Source: Rathayibacter sp. VKM Ac-2759 (GTDB taxonomy: Bacteria > Actinomycetota > Actinomycetes > Actinomycetales > Microbacteriaceae). Taken from it: 64,000 nt of DNA. The stretch covers positions 2,294,001 through 2,358,000 of the forward strand of contig NZ_CP047176.1 in NCBI RefSeq assembly GCF_009834225.1, in the 5' to 3' direction. Numbering within the stretch: position 1 is the first letter of the stretch; every line of letters begins with the position of its first letter. The position numbers were made by a program, and so were the translations under genes. Positions 58,306 through 64,000 of the stretch are shown in pieces. The notes beneath the pieces are model-generated. The model saw only the letters and a program-made list of their open reading frames with translations, did no database searches and was not told the DNA's origin.

Positions 58306-58428
58306 TCCGACGGTCTCTCCCCGGACGATCGGACGGCCTGGCCTGTCCGCTCACCCGCCCGCTCCCGGCATCGCGACGACGCGAGGCGTGCTGACGGGGG
58401 CGGGAAGGTCGGGATACTCCCCTTCGCG
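58306..58428 (-). promoter_or_regulatory. Manganese-sensing yybP-ykoY riboswitch
   Basis: The terC leader contains the family landmarks in order on the coding strand: AAGGGGAGTA (58424-58415), CCCGTCAGCAC in the middle, and GGGGAGAGACC (58322-58312). These match the conserved L1, L3 and P1-closing segments of yybP-ykoY RNAs. Binding of Mn2+ would permit terC expression. No terminator with a U-run is evident after the aptamer, so control may act on translation of the nearby AAAGG-ATG. Confidence 0.85.
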
Positions 58429-58434
58429 GATGCG

Positions 58435-58463
58435 AGCCTAGCGTCGATCGTGCGCGGGTTAAA
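58435..58463 (-). promoter_or_regulatory. Promoter of the terC transcript
   Basis: On the minus strand TTTAAC (58463-58458), a 17-nt spacer and TAGGCT (58440-58435). The start would fall near 58428, just ahead of the riboswitch. Confidence 0.6.
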
Positions 58464-58472
58464 CGGAGAAGA

Positions 58473-58490
58473 CCCCCGGCGGACCGGGGG
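58473..58490. terminator. Hairpin downstream of tRNA-Glu
   Basis: CCCCCGG/CCGGGGG with a 4-nt loop; second of two tandem hairpins separating tRNA-Glu from the terC promoter. Confidence 0.55.
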
Positions 58491-58510
58491 CCTTCATCGT
58501 GTCGTGCACG

Positions 58511-58544
58511 CACGAAGGCCCCCGGCGAACCGAGGGCCTTCGTG
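58511..58544 (-). terminator. Intrinsic terminator of tRNA-Glu
   Basis: Perfect 11-bp stem CACGAAGGCCC/GGGCCTTCGTG, 13 bp after the tRNA 3' end; ACGAAGG terminator family. Confidence 0.8.
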
Positions 58545-58556
58545 ATGTTGCCGTGG

Positions 58557-58629
58557 TGACCCCAGCGGGATTTGAACCCGCGTTACCGCCGTGAGAGGGC
58601 GACGTCCTAGGCCGCTAAACGATGGGGCC
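58557..58629 (-). tRNA. tRNA-Glu (anticodon CUC)
   Basis: 73-nt cloverleaf on the minus strand. The 7-bp acceptor is GGCCCCA/TGGGGTC with discriminator A. The D-arm is GTTT...GGAC and the anticodon stem TCGCC/GGCGG has loop CTCTCAC (anticodon CTC at 34-36). The T-arm is GCGGG/CCCGC with loop TTCAAAT. CCA is not encoded. It would read GAG codons, the dominant Glu codon here. Confidence 0.96.
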
Positions 58630-58732
58630 GCGTTTTTGCAACTCGAAGAGTGTTGCACACGGATCCGCATCGGTGCAAATCGAGGCCGGCGGCCGCCTTG
58701 CACCCGGCCGCCGGCCGCGCTTAGCTCGGGGC

Positions 58733-59371
58733 ATGAGACTGACCAAGCTCGAGCACGCCACCGTCCTGGTCGAGGAGGCGGGCGCCCGCCTCGTGATCGA
58801 CCCCGGCTCCTTCACCCGCCCCGTCGACGGCACCGCCGACACGGTCGCGGTCGTCATCACCCACGAGCACGCCGACCACTGGACCCCGGAGCAGCTGGAG
58901 CGGCTGCGCGCGGCGAACCCCGCGCTCCGCTTCTTCGGGCCCGCCGGCGTCGCCGCGGCCGCCGACGGCTTCGACATCGAGACCGTCGCGGACGGCGACG
59001 TGATCGAGGTCGGTCCGTTCGAGCTGCGCTTCTCGGGCTCCCGCCACGCGGTGATCCACCGCTCGATCCCGGTGATCGACAACGTGGGCGTGCTCGTGAA
59101 CGGACGCCTGTACTACGCGGGCGACTCGTTCACCGTGCCGACCGGCGTCGACGTCGAGATCCTGGCCGCCCCCTCCGGCGCCCCGTGGATGAAGATCGCC
59201 GAGTCGATCGACTTCGTGCTGGAGCTGGCACCGCGGCACGTCTTCGCCACGCACGAGGCGGTCCTCTCGGAGGCGGGACAGAAGCTCGGCCACGACCGGC
59301 TGGGCTGGGCGACCCGCGAGGGCGGCGGCGAGTACCACGCGCTCGCGGCCGGAGACGTGCTCGAGGTCTAG
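58733..59371 (+). CDS. Metallo-beta-lactamase-fold hydrolase (UlaG-like/L-ascorbate-type)
   Basis: 212 aa. It begins 'MRLTKLEHATVLVEEAGARL', an early strand typical of UlaG-like MBL proteins, with metal motif 'ITHEHADHW' near residue 43, then 'GSRHAVIH', 'YYAGDSF' and C-terminal 'FATHEAVLSEAG'. It probably binds two metals; substrate unknown. Its stop overlaps the convergent Nudix stop within a shared CTAG tetranucleotide (59368-59371). Confidence 0.88.
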   Translation: MRLTKLEHATVLVEEAGARLVIDPGSFTRPVDGTADTVAVVITHEHADHWTPEQLERLRAANPALRFFGPAGVAAAADGFDIETVADGDVIEVGPFELRFSGSRHAVIHRSIPVIDNVGVLVNGRLYYAGDSFTVPTGVDVEILAAPSGAPWMKIAESIDFVLELAPRHVFATHEAVLSEAGQKLGHDRLGWATREGGGEYHALAAGDVLEV

Positions 59372-59868
59372 CCGCCGGTCCAGCCCGGGGCGTCGGAGTC
59401 GACGACGCTCGCGAGGTCCGCACCGAACTCGAAGCTCCAGCGGGCGGCCTCGCCCGCCGTCAGGACGCCGGGGAGCCAGAACCGAGCGTCGTCCCACATG
59501 GCGGAGTAGGGGACCTCGGCGACCTGGACGAACCCGGCCGCCAGCTCGCTGGAGGCGACGACCTCGCCCTCGAAGCGCCGGCAGACGAAGACGTGGGAGC
59601 GCTGGCTCCAGGCCGGGCGGTGCGGGAAGCGGTAGTCGAGACGGCCGCGCGGCTCGAGATCGCGGGGCTCCGCACGGAGCCCCACCTCCTCCGCGAGCTC
59701 GCGCACGGCCGCCCGCACGGGTGACTCGCCGGGCTCGAGCTTGCCGCCCGGCGCGACGATCCGCCCCTCGCCGAGACCGCGGCGCTTGCGTCCGAGCAGC
59801 ACCTCGGCTCCGCCGCCGGGCGACTCGCGGAGGACGTAGACGACGCAGACCTCGGGCAGGACGCTCAC
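59368..59868 (-). CDS. Nudix hydrolase (MutT-like)
   Basis: 166 aa from GTG 59868, preferred over GTG 59874 because GGAGG sits 5 nt before it and overlaps the earlier codon. The Nudix box is complete: 'GGKLEPGESPVRAAVRELAE' followed by 'EVG'. 'RIVAPGGKLEPGE' and the Trp-rich C-terminus resemble MTH1-type 8-oxo-dGTP hydrolases. It likely sanitises oxidised nucleotides; the exact substrate is not certain. Confidence 0.88.
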   Translation of the reverse strand: MSVLPEVCVVYVLRESPGGGAEVLLGRKRRGLGEGRIVAPGGKLEPGESPVRAAVRELAEEVGLRAEPRDLEPRGRLDYRFPHRPAWSQRSHVFVCRRFEGEVVASSELAAGFVQVAEVPYSAMWDDARFWLPGVLTAGEAARWSFEFGADLASVVDSDAPGWTGG

Positions 59869-59912
59869 GCTCACCTCCGGTCGCCGCGGCAGGGGGCTCC
59901 GGACCGCCGTCG

Positions 59913-59918
59913 TAGGCT
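59913..59918 (+). promoter_or_regulatory. -10 element of the M20 peptidase gene
   Basis: TAGGCT with 6 nt to GTG 59925; leaderless promoter candidate. Confidence 0.5.
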
Positions 59919-59924
59919 AGCCGG

Positions 59925-61277
59925 GTGACGACGACCGCGCTCGAGCGCTTCCAGGCCCTGCTGCGGGTCGACACGGTGTCGCACTCGGACGAGACGAAGA
60001 CGGACTGGAGCCGGTTCCACGTGTTCGTCGAGCTGCTCGAGCAGCTCTACCCCGCCCTGCACGCGGCCCTCGACCGCGAGATCGTCGCGGGGCACTCCGT
60101 GCTCTGGCACTGGAAGGGCGCCGAGTCCGGCGACCCCTCGGTGCTGATGGCGCACTACGACGTGGTCAGCGTGACCCCCGAGGACTGGTCGAGCGCCCCC
60201 TTCGCCGCCGACACGGTCCTGCGGCCCGACGGGCGCACGGCGATCATCGGCCGGGGCGCCGTCGACGACAAGGGCTCGCTGGTGACCCTGCTCGAGGCCG
60301 TCGAGGCCGCGGTCGTCCGCGGCGAGCGGCCTCAGCGCGACGTCTACCTCGTCTCCACCCACAACGAGGAGACCGCGGGCGACGGCGCCCCCTCGGTCGT
60401 CGCCCTGCTCGCCGCCCGCGGGATCCGCCCGCGCTTCGTCCTGGACGAGGGCGGGAACGTGCGGCGCGGCATCCTGCCCGGCGTCACGACTCCGATCGCC
60501 GTCGTCGGCGTGACCGAGCGCGGCATCATGAACCTCGAGCTCACCTGCCACGACGCCGGAGGGCACGCCTCCGCTCCCCCGCCCCTGCCGGGGATGCTCG
60601 CGACGCAGCGCCTCGCCCGCGCGATCCACCGGCTCACCGAGAGCCCGTTCCCCTCGACGCTGCCCGAGCCGATCGCCGAGCTGGTCAGGGCCGCCGCCCC
60701 GCACGCCGACGCGGCGCACGCCGTCTGGTACGCGCACCCCCACGAGCACCCGGACGCGGTCATCGGCGCTCTCGCCGCGCACTCGAACCGCTCCGCCGCG
60801 ATGCTGCGCACCACCGTCGCCGTCACCCAGCTGCGCGGCAGCACCGGAGCGAACGTGCTCGCCTCGACCGCCAGCGCCGTCGCGAACGTGCGCATCAATC
60901 CCGGCGGGACGGTCGCGGGAGTCGTCGAGCGGATCCGCGCGGTCATCGACGACCCCGAGGTCGAGATCTCGGTGCAGGTCGCGCACGAGCCCTCCCCCGT
61001 GTCGCCGACCGGCGAGCCGGGCGACGGCGGCCCGTACGACGTGCTGCACGGCGTCGTGCGCGAGGTGTTCCCGGAGGCGATCGTCGCACCGTACGTGCAG
61101 ACGGGCGGCAGCGACGCCCGCCACTTCCACGCGATCAGCGACGGTGTGTACCGCTTCATCCCGTTTGAGATCAGCCCACAGCAGCAGCTCGGCATCCACG
61201 GCGCGGACGAGTCGATCGAGGTCGACCAGTTCGAGCGGGCGATCGTCTTCTACGCGACGCTCCTCACCCGGCTCTGA
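59925..61277 (+). CDS. M20-family metallopeptidase (carboxypeptidase PM20D1/dipeptidase-like)
   Basis: 450 aa from GTG 59925. Zinc-site motifs run in order: 'VLMAHYDVVSV', 'IIGRGAVDDKGSL' and the catalytic Glu pair 'STHNEETAGDG'. Then come 'FVLDEGGNV', the dimerisation-domain start 'ELTCHDAGGHASAPPP' and the last His in 'GIHGADESIEV'. The CPS1/PM20D1-like order suggests an N-acyl-amino-acid or peptide hydrolase. No signal peptide, so cytoplasmic. It is divergent from the Nudix gene. Confidence 0.92.
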   Translation: MTTTALERFQALLRVDTVSHSDETKTDWSRFHVFVELLEQLYPALHAALDREIVAGHSVLWHWKGAESGDPSVLMAHYDVVSVTPEDWSSAPFAADTVLRPDGRTAIIGRGAVDDKGSLVTLLEAVEAAVVRGERPQRDVYLVSTHNEETAGDGAPSVVALLAARGIRPRFVLDEGGNVRRGILPGVTTPIAVVGVTERGIMNLELTCHDAGGHASAPPPLPGMLATQRLARAIHRLTESPFPSTLPEPIAELVRAAAPHADAAHAVWYAHPHEHPDAVIGALAAHSNRSAAMLRTTVAVTQLRGSTGANVLASTASAVANVRINPGGTVAGVVERIRAVIDDPEVEISVQVAHEPSPVSPTGEPGDGGPYDVLHGVVREVFPEAIVAPYVQTGGSDARHFHAISDGVYRFIPFEISPQQQLGIHGADESIEVDQFERAIVFYATLLTRL

Positions 61278-61486
61278 GCCGGCCCCGCTCCGAGCGCCCG
61301 GCGCGACAACGCGCCCGATTCTGGGAAAACCGTTCGATGACGCGCCGGATCGTGTTGGCCGCCCGTTCACCCCGCGATGATGGACTGGCGTTCGCGGGTG
61401 CACCTCTGGATCCCGTGGAGAAGCTCCGCTAGTGTCGATGCTGAAACATCCGATTCAGCTCTTGCAGATCGTGAAACTCGAGGATC

Positions 61487-62434
61487 ATGACCGTCCGTCA
61501 GGCCGAGTACCCCCGGCCCCACCACTTCATCCTTCATCTGAGCGACACGCACTTCATCGCCGGAGACGGGGGCCTCTACGGCTCCGACGTCGACAGTGAG
61601 GCGCAGCTCCGCCGGCTCTTCGACGAGCTCGAGGAGTCGGGCGGCCGCCCCGAGGCGATCGTCATCACCGGCGATCTGGCCGACAAGGGCGAGCCGGCGG
61701 CGTACGCCAAGCTCCGCGCCGTCGTCGAGCCCGCCGCCGCGCGACTCGGCGCCGAGGTCATCTGGGTGATGGGCAACCACGACGACCGCGGAGCGTTCCG
61801 CTCCGGTCTGCTCGACCAGCTGCCGACCACGCAGCCCGTCGACCGCGTGCACGACGTGAACGGCCTGCGGATCATCGCCCTGGACTCGACCGTCCCCGGC
61901 GCCCACTACGGCGAGATCTCCGACGCCCAGCTCGACTGGCTCGCCGAGGAGCTCTCGAGCCCCGCGCCGCACGGCACGATCCTCGCCCTGCACCACCCGC
62001 CGGTCCCGAGCGTCCTCGACCTGTCGGTGCTCGTGGAGCTCCGCGACCAGCCCGCGCTGGCCGAGGTGCTCGAGGGGTCCGACGTCCGCAGCATCATCGC
62101 CGGGCACCTGCACTACTCCTCGACCGCGACCTTCGCGGGCATCCCCGTCTCGGTGGCGTCGGCGACCTGCTACACGCAGGATCTCAACGTCCCGGTGGGC
62201 GGCACCCGCGCCCGCAACGGCGCGCAGGCCTTCAACCTCATCCACGTCTACGACGGCACCGTGCTCCACTCGGTGGTGCCGATCGGCGCGTCGACCGAGG
62301 TGTCGTACGTCTCGGCGAACGAGACGCAGCGGATCCTCGCGGAGCACGGAGTCGAGATCCGGCCCGCCACCGTGGGTCCGGTGCGGCGCGACGAGGCGCT
62401 CTACCCGCCGATCGCCGAGCCCGTCAGCGCGTAG
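61487..62434 (+). CDS. cpdA: Metallophosphoesterase, CpdA-like (3',5'-cyclic-nucleotide phosphodiesterase)
   Basis: 315 aa, ATG 61487 with GAGGA upstream. The five calcineurin-fold motifs are present: 'LHLSDTHF', '[10 protein letters not shown]', '[10 protein letters not shown]', 'ALHHPPVPS' and 'IAGHLHYSS'. This matches class III cyclic-nucleotide phosphodiesterases (CpdA/Rv0805 type). The substrate is likely cAMP or a broader phosphodiester. The leader (61436-61486) has a small CTGAA/TTCAG hairpin; a TAGTGT box at 61430-61435 is a possible promoter. Confidence 0.9.
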   Translation: MTVRQAEYPRPHHFILHLSDTHFIAGDGGLYGSDVDSEAQLRRLFDELEESGGRPEAIVITGDLADKGEPAAYAKLRAVVEPAAARLGAEVIWVMGNHDDRGAFRSGLLDQLPTTQPVDRVHDVNGLRIIALDSTVPGAHYGEISDAQLDWLAEELSSPAPHGTILALHHPPVPSVLDLSVLVELRDQPALAEVLEGSDVRSIIAGHLHYSSTATFAGIPVSVASATCYTQDLNVPVGGTRARNGAQAFNLIHVYDGTVLHSVVPIGASTEVSYVSANETQRILAEHGVEIRPATVGPVRRDEALYPPIAEPVSA

Positions 62435-62446
62435 CTCGACTCGCCT

Positions 62447-62475
62447 CGAGGGGACCCCGGTCCGGGGCTCCCTCG
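62447..62475. terminator. Bidirectional hairpin terminator between cpdA and the small membrane gene
   Basis: CGAGGGGACCCCGG/TCCGGGGCTCCCTCG, nearly perfect with almost no loop. It shares the CCCCGG...CCGGGG core with the long hairpins at 37104 and 52067. Confidence 0.7.
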
Positions 62476-62493
62476 GCGAGCGAGGGGGTGGAG

Positions 62494-62670
62494 TCAGCTC
62501 CCCGAGCCGCGCGCGCGATCCTTCGCGAACAGGTGGCCGGCGAACGCCAGTGCCGCACCGAGTGCGAGGCCGACGCCGAGGCCGGCCCCGACTCCGATGC
62601 CCGGGAACACGAGCGCGCTCGCCAGCCCGAGCAGCAGCCCCAGAACTCCCCCGACGACGGCCCAGACCAC
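62494..62670 (-). CDS. Small two-helix membrane protein coupled to the Stealth gene
   Basis: 58 aa from GTG 62670 (VVWAVVGGVLGLLLGLASAL), only 2 bp after the stop of the upstream gene, so coupled translation is likely. It is almost entirely two hydrophobic Gly/Ala/Leu-rich helices with a short 'PG' turn and a basic end 'FAKDRARGSGS', predicted to be cytoplasmic. No family is recognised. The context suggests a membrane adaptor for the glycan phosphotransferase, which is inference. Confidence 0.65.
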   Translation of the reverse strand: MVWAVVGGVLGLLLGLASALVFPGIGVGAGLGVGLALGAALAFAGHLFAKDRARGSGS

Positions 62671-62672
62671 GG

Positions 62673-64000
62673 TCAGTCCTCGCGCTCCCAGGGGGCCGGG
62701 ATCGGGTAGTACTCCTCGAGGAACCCGATGACGGCCTTGGTGCGCGCCTCCGCCGAGATCTCGGGGAAGCTGCCGTCGTTGAGGCAGAAGAAGTCGACGC
62801 TGCGGTTCTTGAGCAGCTTCTTCATGTCCTTCAGCCCCTGGTGCATCGTCGTGTCGACGTACTTGACCGAGGCGTTCTCCTGGACCACGGCGCGCCCCGT
62901 CATCAGCGCGTAGTAGTGGTAGAGGGAGTTCGTCACCGAGACGTCGCTGGCCGAGCGGAAGCGGCTCGCCGCGGTCGCGGTGAACTCCGGCTCGAACTCG
63001 GCCTCGAGCTCGGCCATCACGGACTTGCGGAGCGGCGTCGCGGCGTGCTCGAGGTGGCGCGTGGTCATCGCGCCGAAGCGCTCGCGCAGGAGCCGGCGGT
63101 TCACGCGGGCGGCGTTCTCGAATCCGCTGCGGGCCGCGTTGCTGTCGCCCATGCCGATGCGGGTGGTCGCCTCGATGAACTTGGTGATGCCTCCCGGCGA
63201 GAAGAAGATCGACGGGTTCACGGGGCGCCCGAAGAACATGTCGTCGTTCGAGTACAGGAAGTGCTCGGCGAGGCCCGGGATGCGGTGCAGCTGGCTCTCG
63301 ACCGCGTGCGAGTTGTGGGTCGGCAGCACCGACAGGTCGCGGAAGTGGTCCTCGCTGCGCACGAGCGTGACGTCGGGGTGGTCCTCGAGCCAGCGCGGGC
63401 GCGGGGAGTCGGTCACGATGAAGATCCGGCGGACCCACGGCGCGTACATGTAGACGCTGCGGAGCGCGTACTTGAGCTCGTCGATCTGGCGGAAGCGCGC
63501 GGGGGCGTCGTCGCCCTCGCCCACGACGTAGCTGGCCATGCGCGCCGCACGGGCGCGCTGGAACTCGAGGTCGGTGCCGTCGACCCACGAGAAGACCATG
63601 TCGACGTCGAACCGGATGTCGCTGACGAGCGGTTCGAACATGCCCTCGAAGGTCGGCCAGGTGCGTCCGTAGAGCTCGACGTGCGCGTCGATGGCCTCGG
63701 CGACGGGCAGGCTGTTGCGCATCAGAGCGTTCTCGGCGGGGGTGATGATCTCCTCCTCGCCGACCTTCCAGAACTCCAGGCGCACCCCGCTGCGCGCACC
63801 GTAGCGGAGCGAGCCGTTCGAGGAGACGCGCGGGCGGAAGAGCGAGAACACGGCGGCGCGCGGGTACGGCGCGATCATGCCCTCGGCGAGCAGCTGCGGA
63901 GGCGTGCCCCGCTTGTCGAGGGTCTTCACGTAGAAGGGCTCGGTCGCGAAGGCGCGGGCGAGCAGCGTGGCCAGCTCGGCCCCGAGCGAGCGGTCGATCG
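62673..64000 (-). CDS. Stealth-family glycan phosphotransferase (N-terminus beyond window)
   Basis: 442 codons are visible and the frame stays open to base 64000, so the start lies outside. Stealth conserved regions are clear: CR1 'DVDMVFSWVDGTD', CR2 'QIDELKYALRSVYMYAPWVR' to 'HRIPGLAEHFLYSNDDMFFG', CR3 'HAATPLRKSVMAELEAEFEP' and CR4-like 'DFFCLNDGSFPEISAEA'. The family includes bacterial capsule hexose-1-phosphate transferases and human GNPTAB. It would build phosphodiester-linked cell-surface polysaccharide. Confidence 0.92.
   Translation of the reverse strand, partial: IDRSLGAELATLLARAFATEPFYVKTLDKRGTPPQLLAEGMIAPYPRAAVFSLFRPRVSSNGSLRYGARSGVRLEFWKVGEEEIITPAENALMRNSLPVAEAIDAHVELYGRTWPTFEGMFEPLVSDIRFDVDMVFSWVDGTDLEFQRARAARMASYVVGEGDDAPARFRQIDELKYALRSVYMYAPWVRRIFIVTDSPRPRWLEDHPDVTLVRSEDHFRDLSVLPTHNSHAVESQLHRIPGLAEHFLYSNDDMFFGRPVNPSIFFSPGGITKFIEATTRIGMGDSNAARSGFENAARVNRRLLRERFGAMTTRHLEHAATPLRKSVMAELEAEFEPEFTATAASRFRSASDVSVTNSLYHYYALMTGRAVVQENASVKYVDTTMHQGLKDMKKLLKNRSVDFFCLNDGSFPEISAEARTKAVIGFLEEYYPIPAPWERED

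Noticed and set aside
1..64000. CRISPR arrays, insertion sequences, phage or conjugative genes, toxin-antitoxin or defence islands.
   Set aside because: No regularly spaced repeats with unique spacers, no transposase or integrase motifs and no base-composition island were seen. The only repeats are REP-like elements and one 47-bp tandem repeat.

Overview
The window is about 70% G+C, has strong codon bias, many GTG starts and dense GTGA/ATGA gene overlaps. It carries actinobacterial markers: F420 biosynthesis genes, a PASTA-tailed bifunctional penicillin-binding protein, a DUF3515 lipoprotein, CydABDC and a MoxR/DUF58/transglutaminase operon. The gene set and the recurrent 'GTCGAGTAG...CGTATCGAGACC' intergenic repeats suggest a chromosome segment from family Microbacteriaceae, in the Rathayibacter/Clavibacter/Curtobacterium neighbourhood. 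The family call is inference and the genus is not determined. There are no phage, IS or CRISPR features, and most genes are housekeeping.

Layout. 1-4.5 kb: end of an unknown gene, lepA, a GNAT acetyltransferase, a class I aminotransferase and rpsT with a canonical promoter and terminator. 4.5-4.96 kb: structured intergenic repeats. 5-10.5 kb: a type II-like sulfide:quinone oxidoreductase, holA, comEC and comEA. 10.6-16.6 kb: leuS, divergent pabB/pabC-like genes, a lipoprotein and a short AlkD-like protein. 16.6-24 kb: the cydA-cydB-cydD-cydC operon, with a divergent TetR-DedA pair across an intergenic region holding paired palindromes. 24-27.2 kb: a four-gene osmoprotectant ABC transporter operon. 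27.2-27.9 kb: a second repeat block. 28-32.9 kb: TetR, SRAP DNA-protein crosslink sensor, APP1-like phosphatase, YceI and a DHA2 MFS pump. 33-37 kb: PBP1-type synthase, NUC-type nuclease and a second class IV aminotransferase-fold lyase. 37-46 kb: a long minus-strand run of moxR, DUF58, transglutaminase, recG, coaD, cofE and cofC. 46-48 kb: rsmD, thiL and a DUF3515 lipoprotein. 48-55.7 kb: plsC-gpsA-ddl-gntR, then leuC-leuD-murA behind a leucine leader peptide. 55.8-58.6 kb: a TPR-like protein, PP2C phosphatase, TerC with a manganese riboswitch, and tRNA-Glu(CUC). 58.7-64 kb: MBL hydrolase, Nudix, M20 peptidase, CpdA-like phosphoesterase, a 58-aa membrane protein and a truncated Stealth glycan phosphotransferase.

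The main regulatory observations are these: (i) a probable leaderless, leucine-rich leader peptide ([16 protein letters not shown]) with an 11-bp hairpin before leuC; (ii) a yybP-ykoY riboswitch before terC; (iii) a recurrent TANNNT-(6 to 8 nt)-start-codon pattern implying many leaderless mRNAs, including two divergent pairs (pabB/pabC and thiL/DUF3515) sharing symmetric -10 elements; (iv) a two-tier hairpin present in both repeat blocks, with a compensatory base-pair change. I did not find a convincing wholly new multi-gene system. The strongest leads for undescribed biology are these regulatory and repeat structures.
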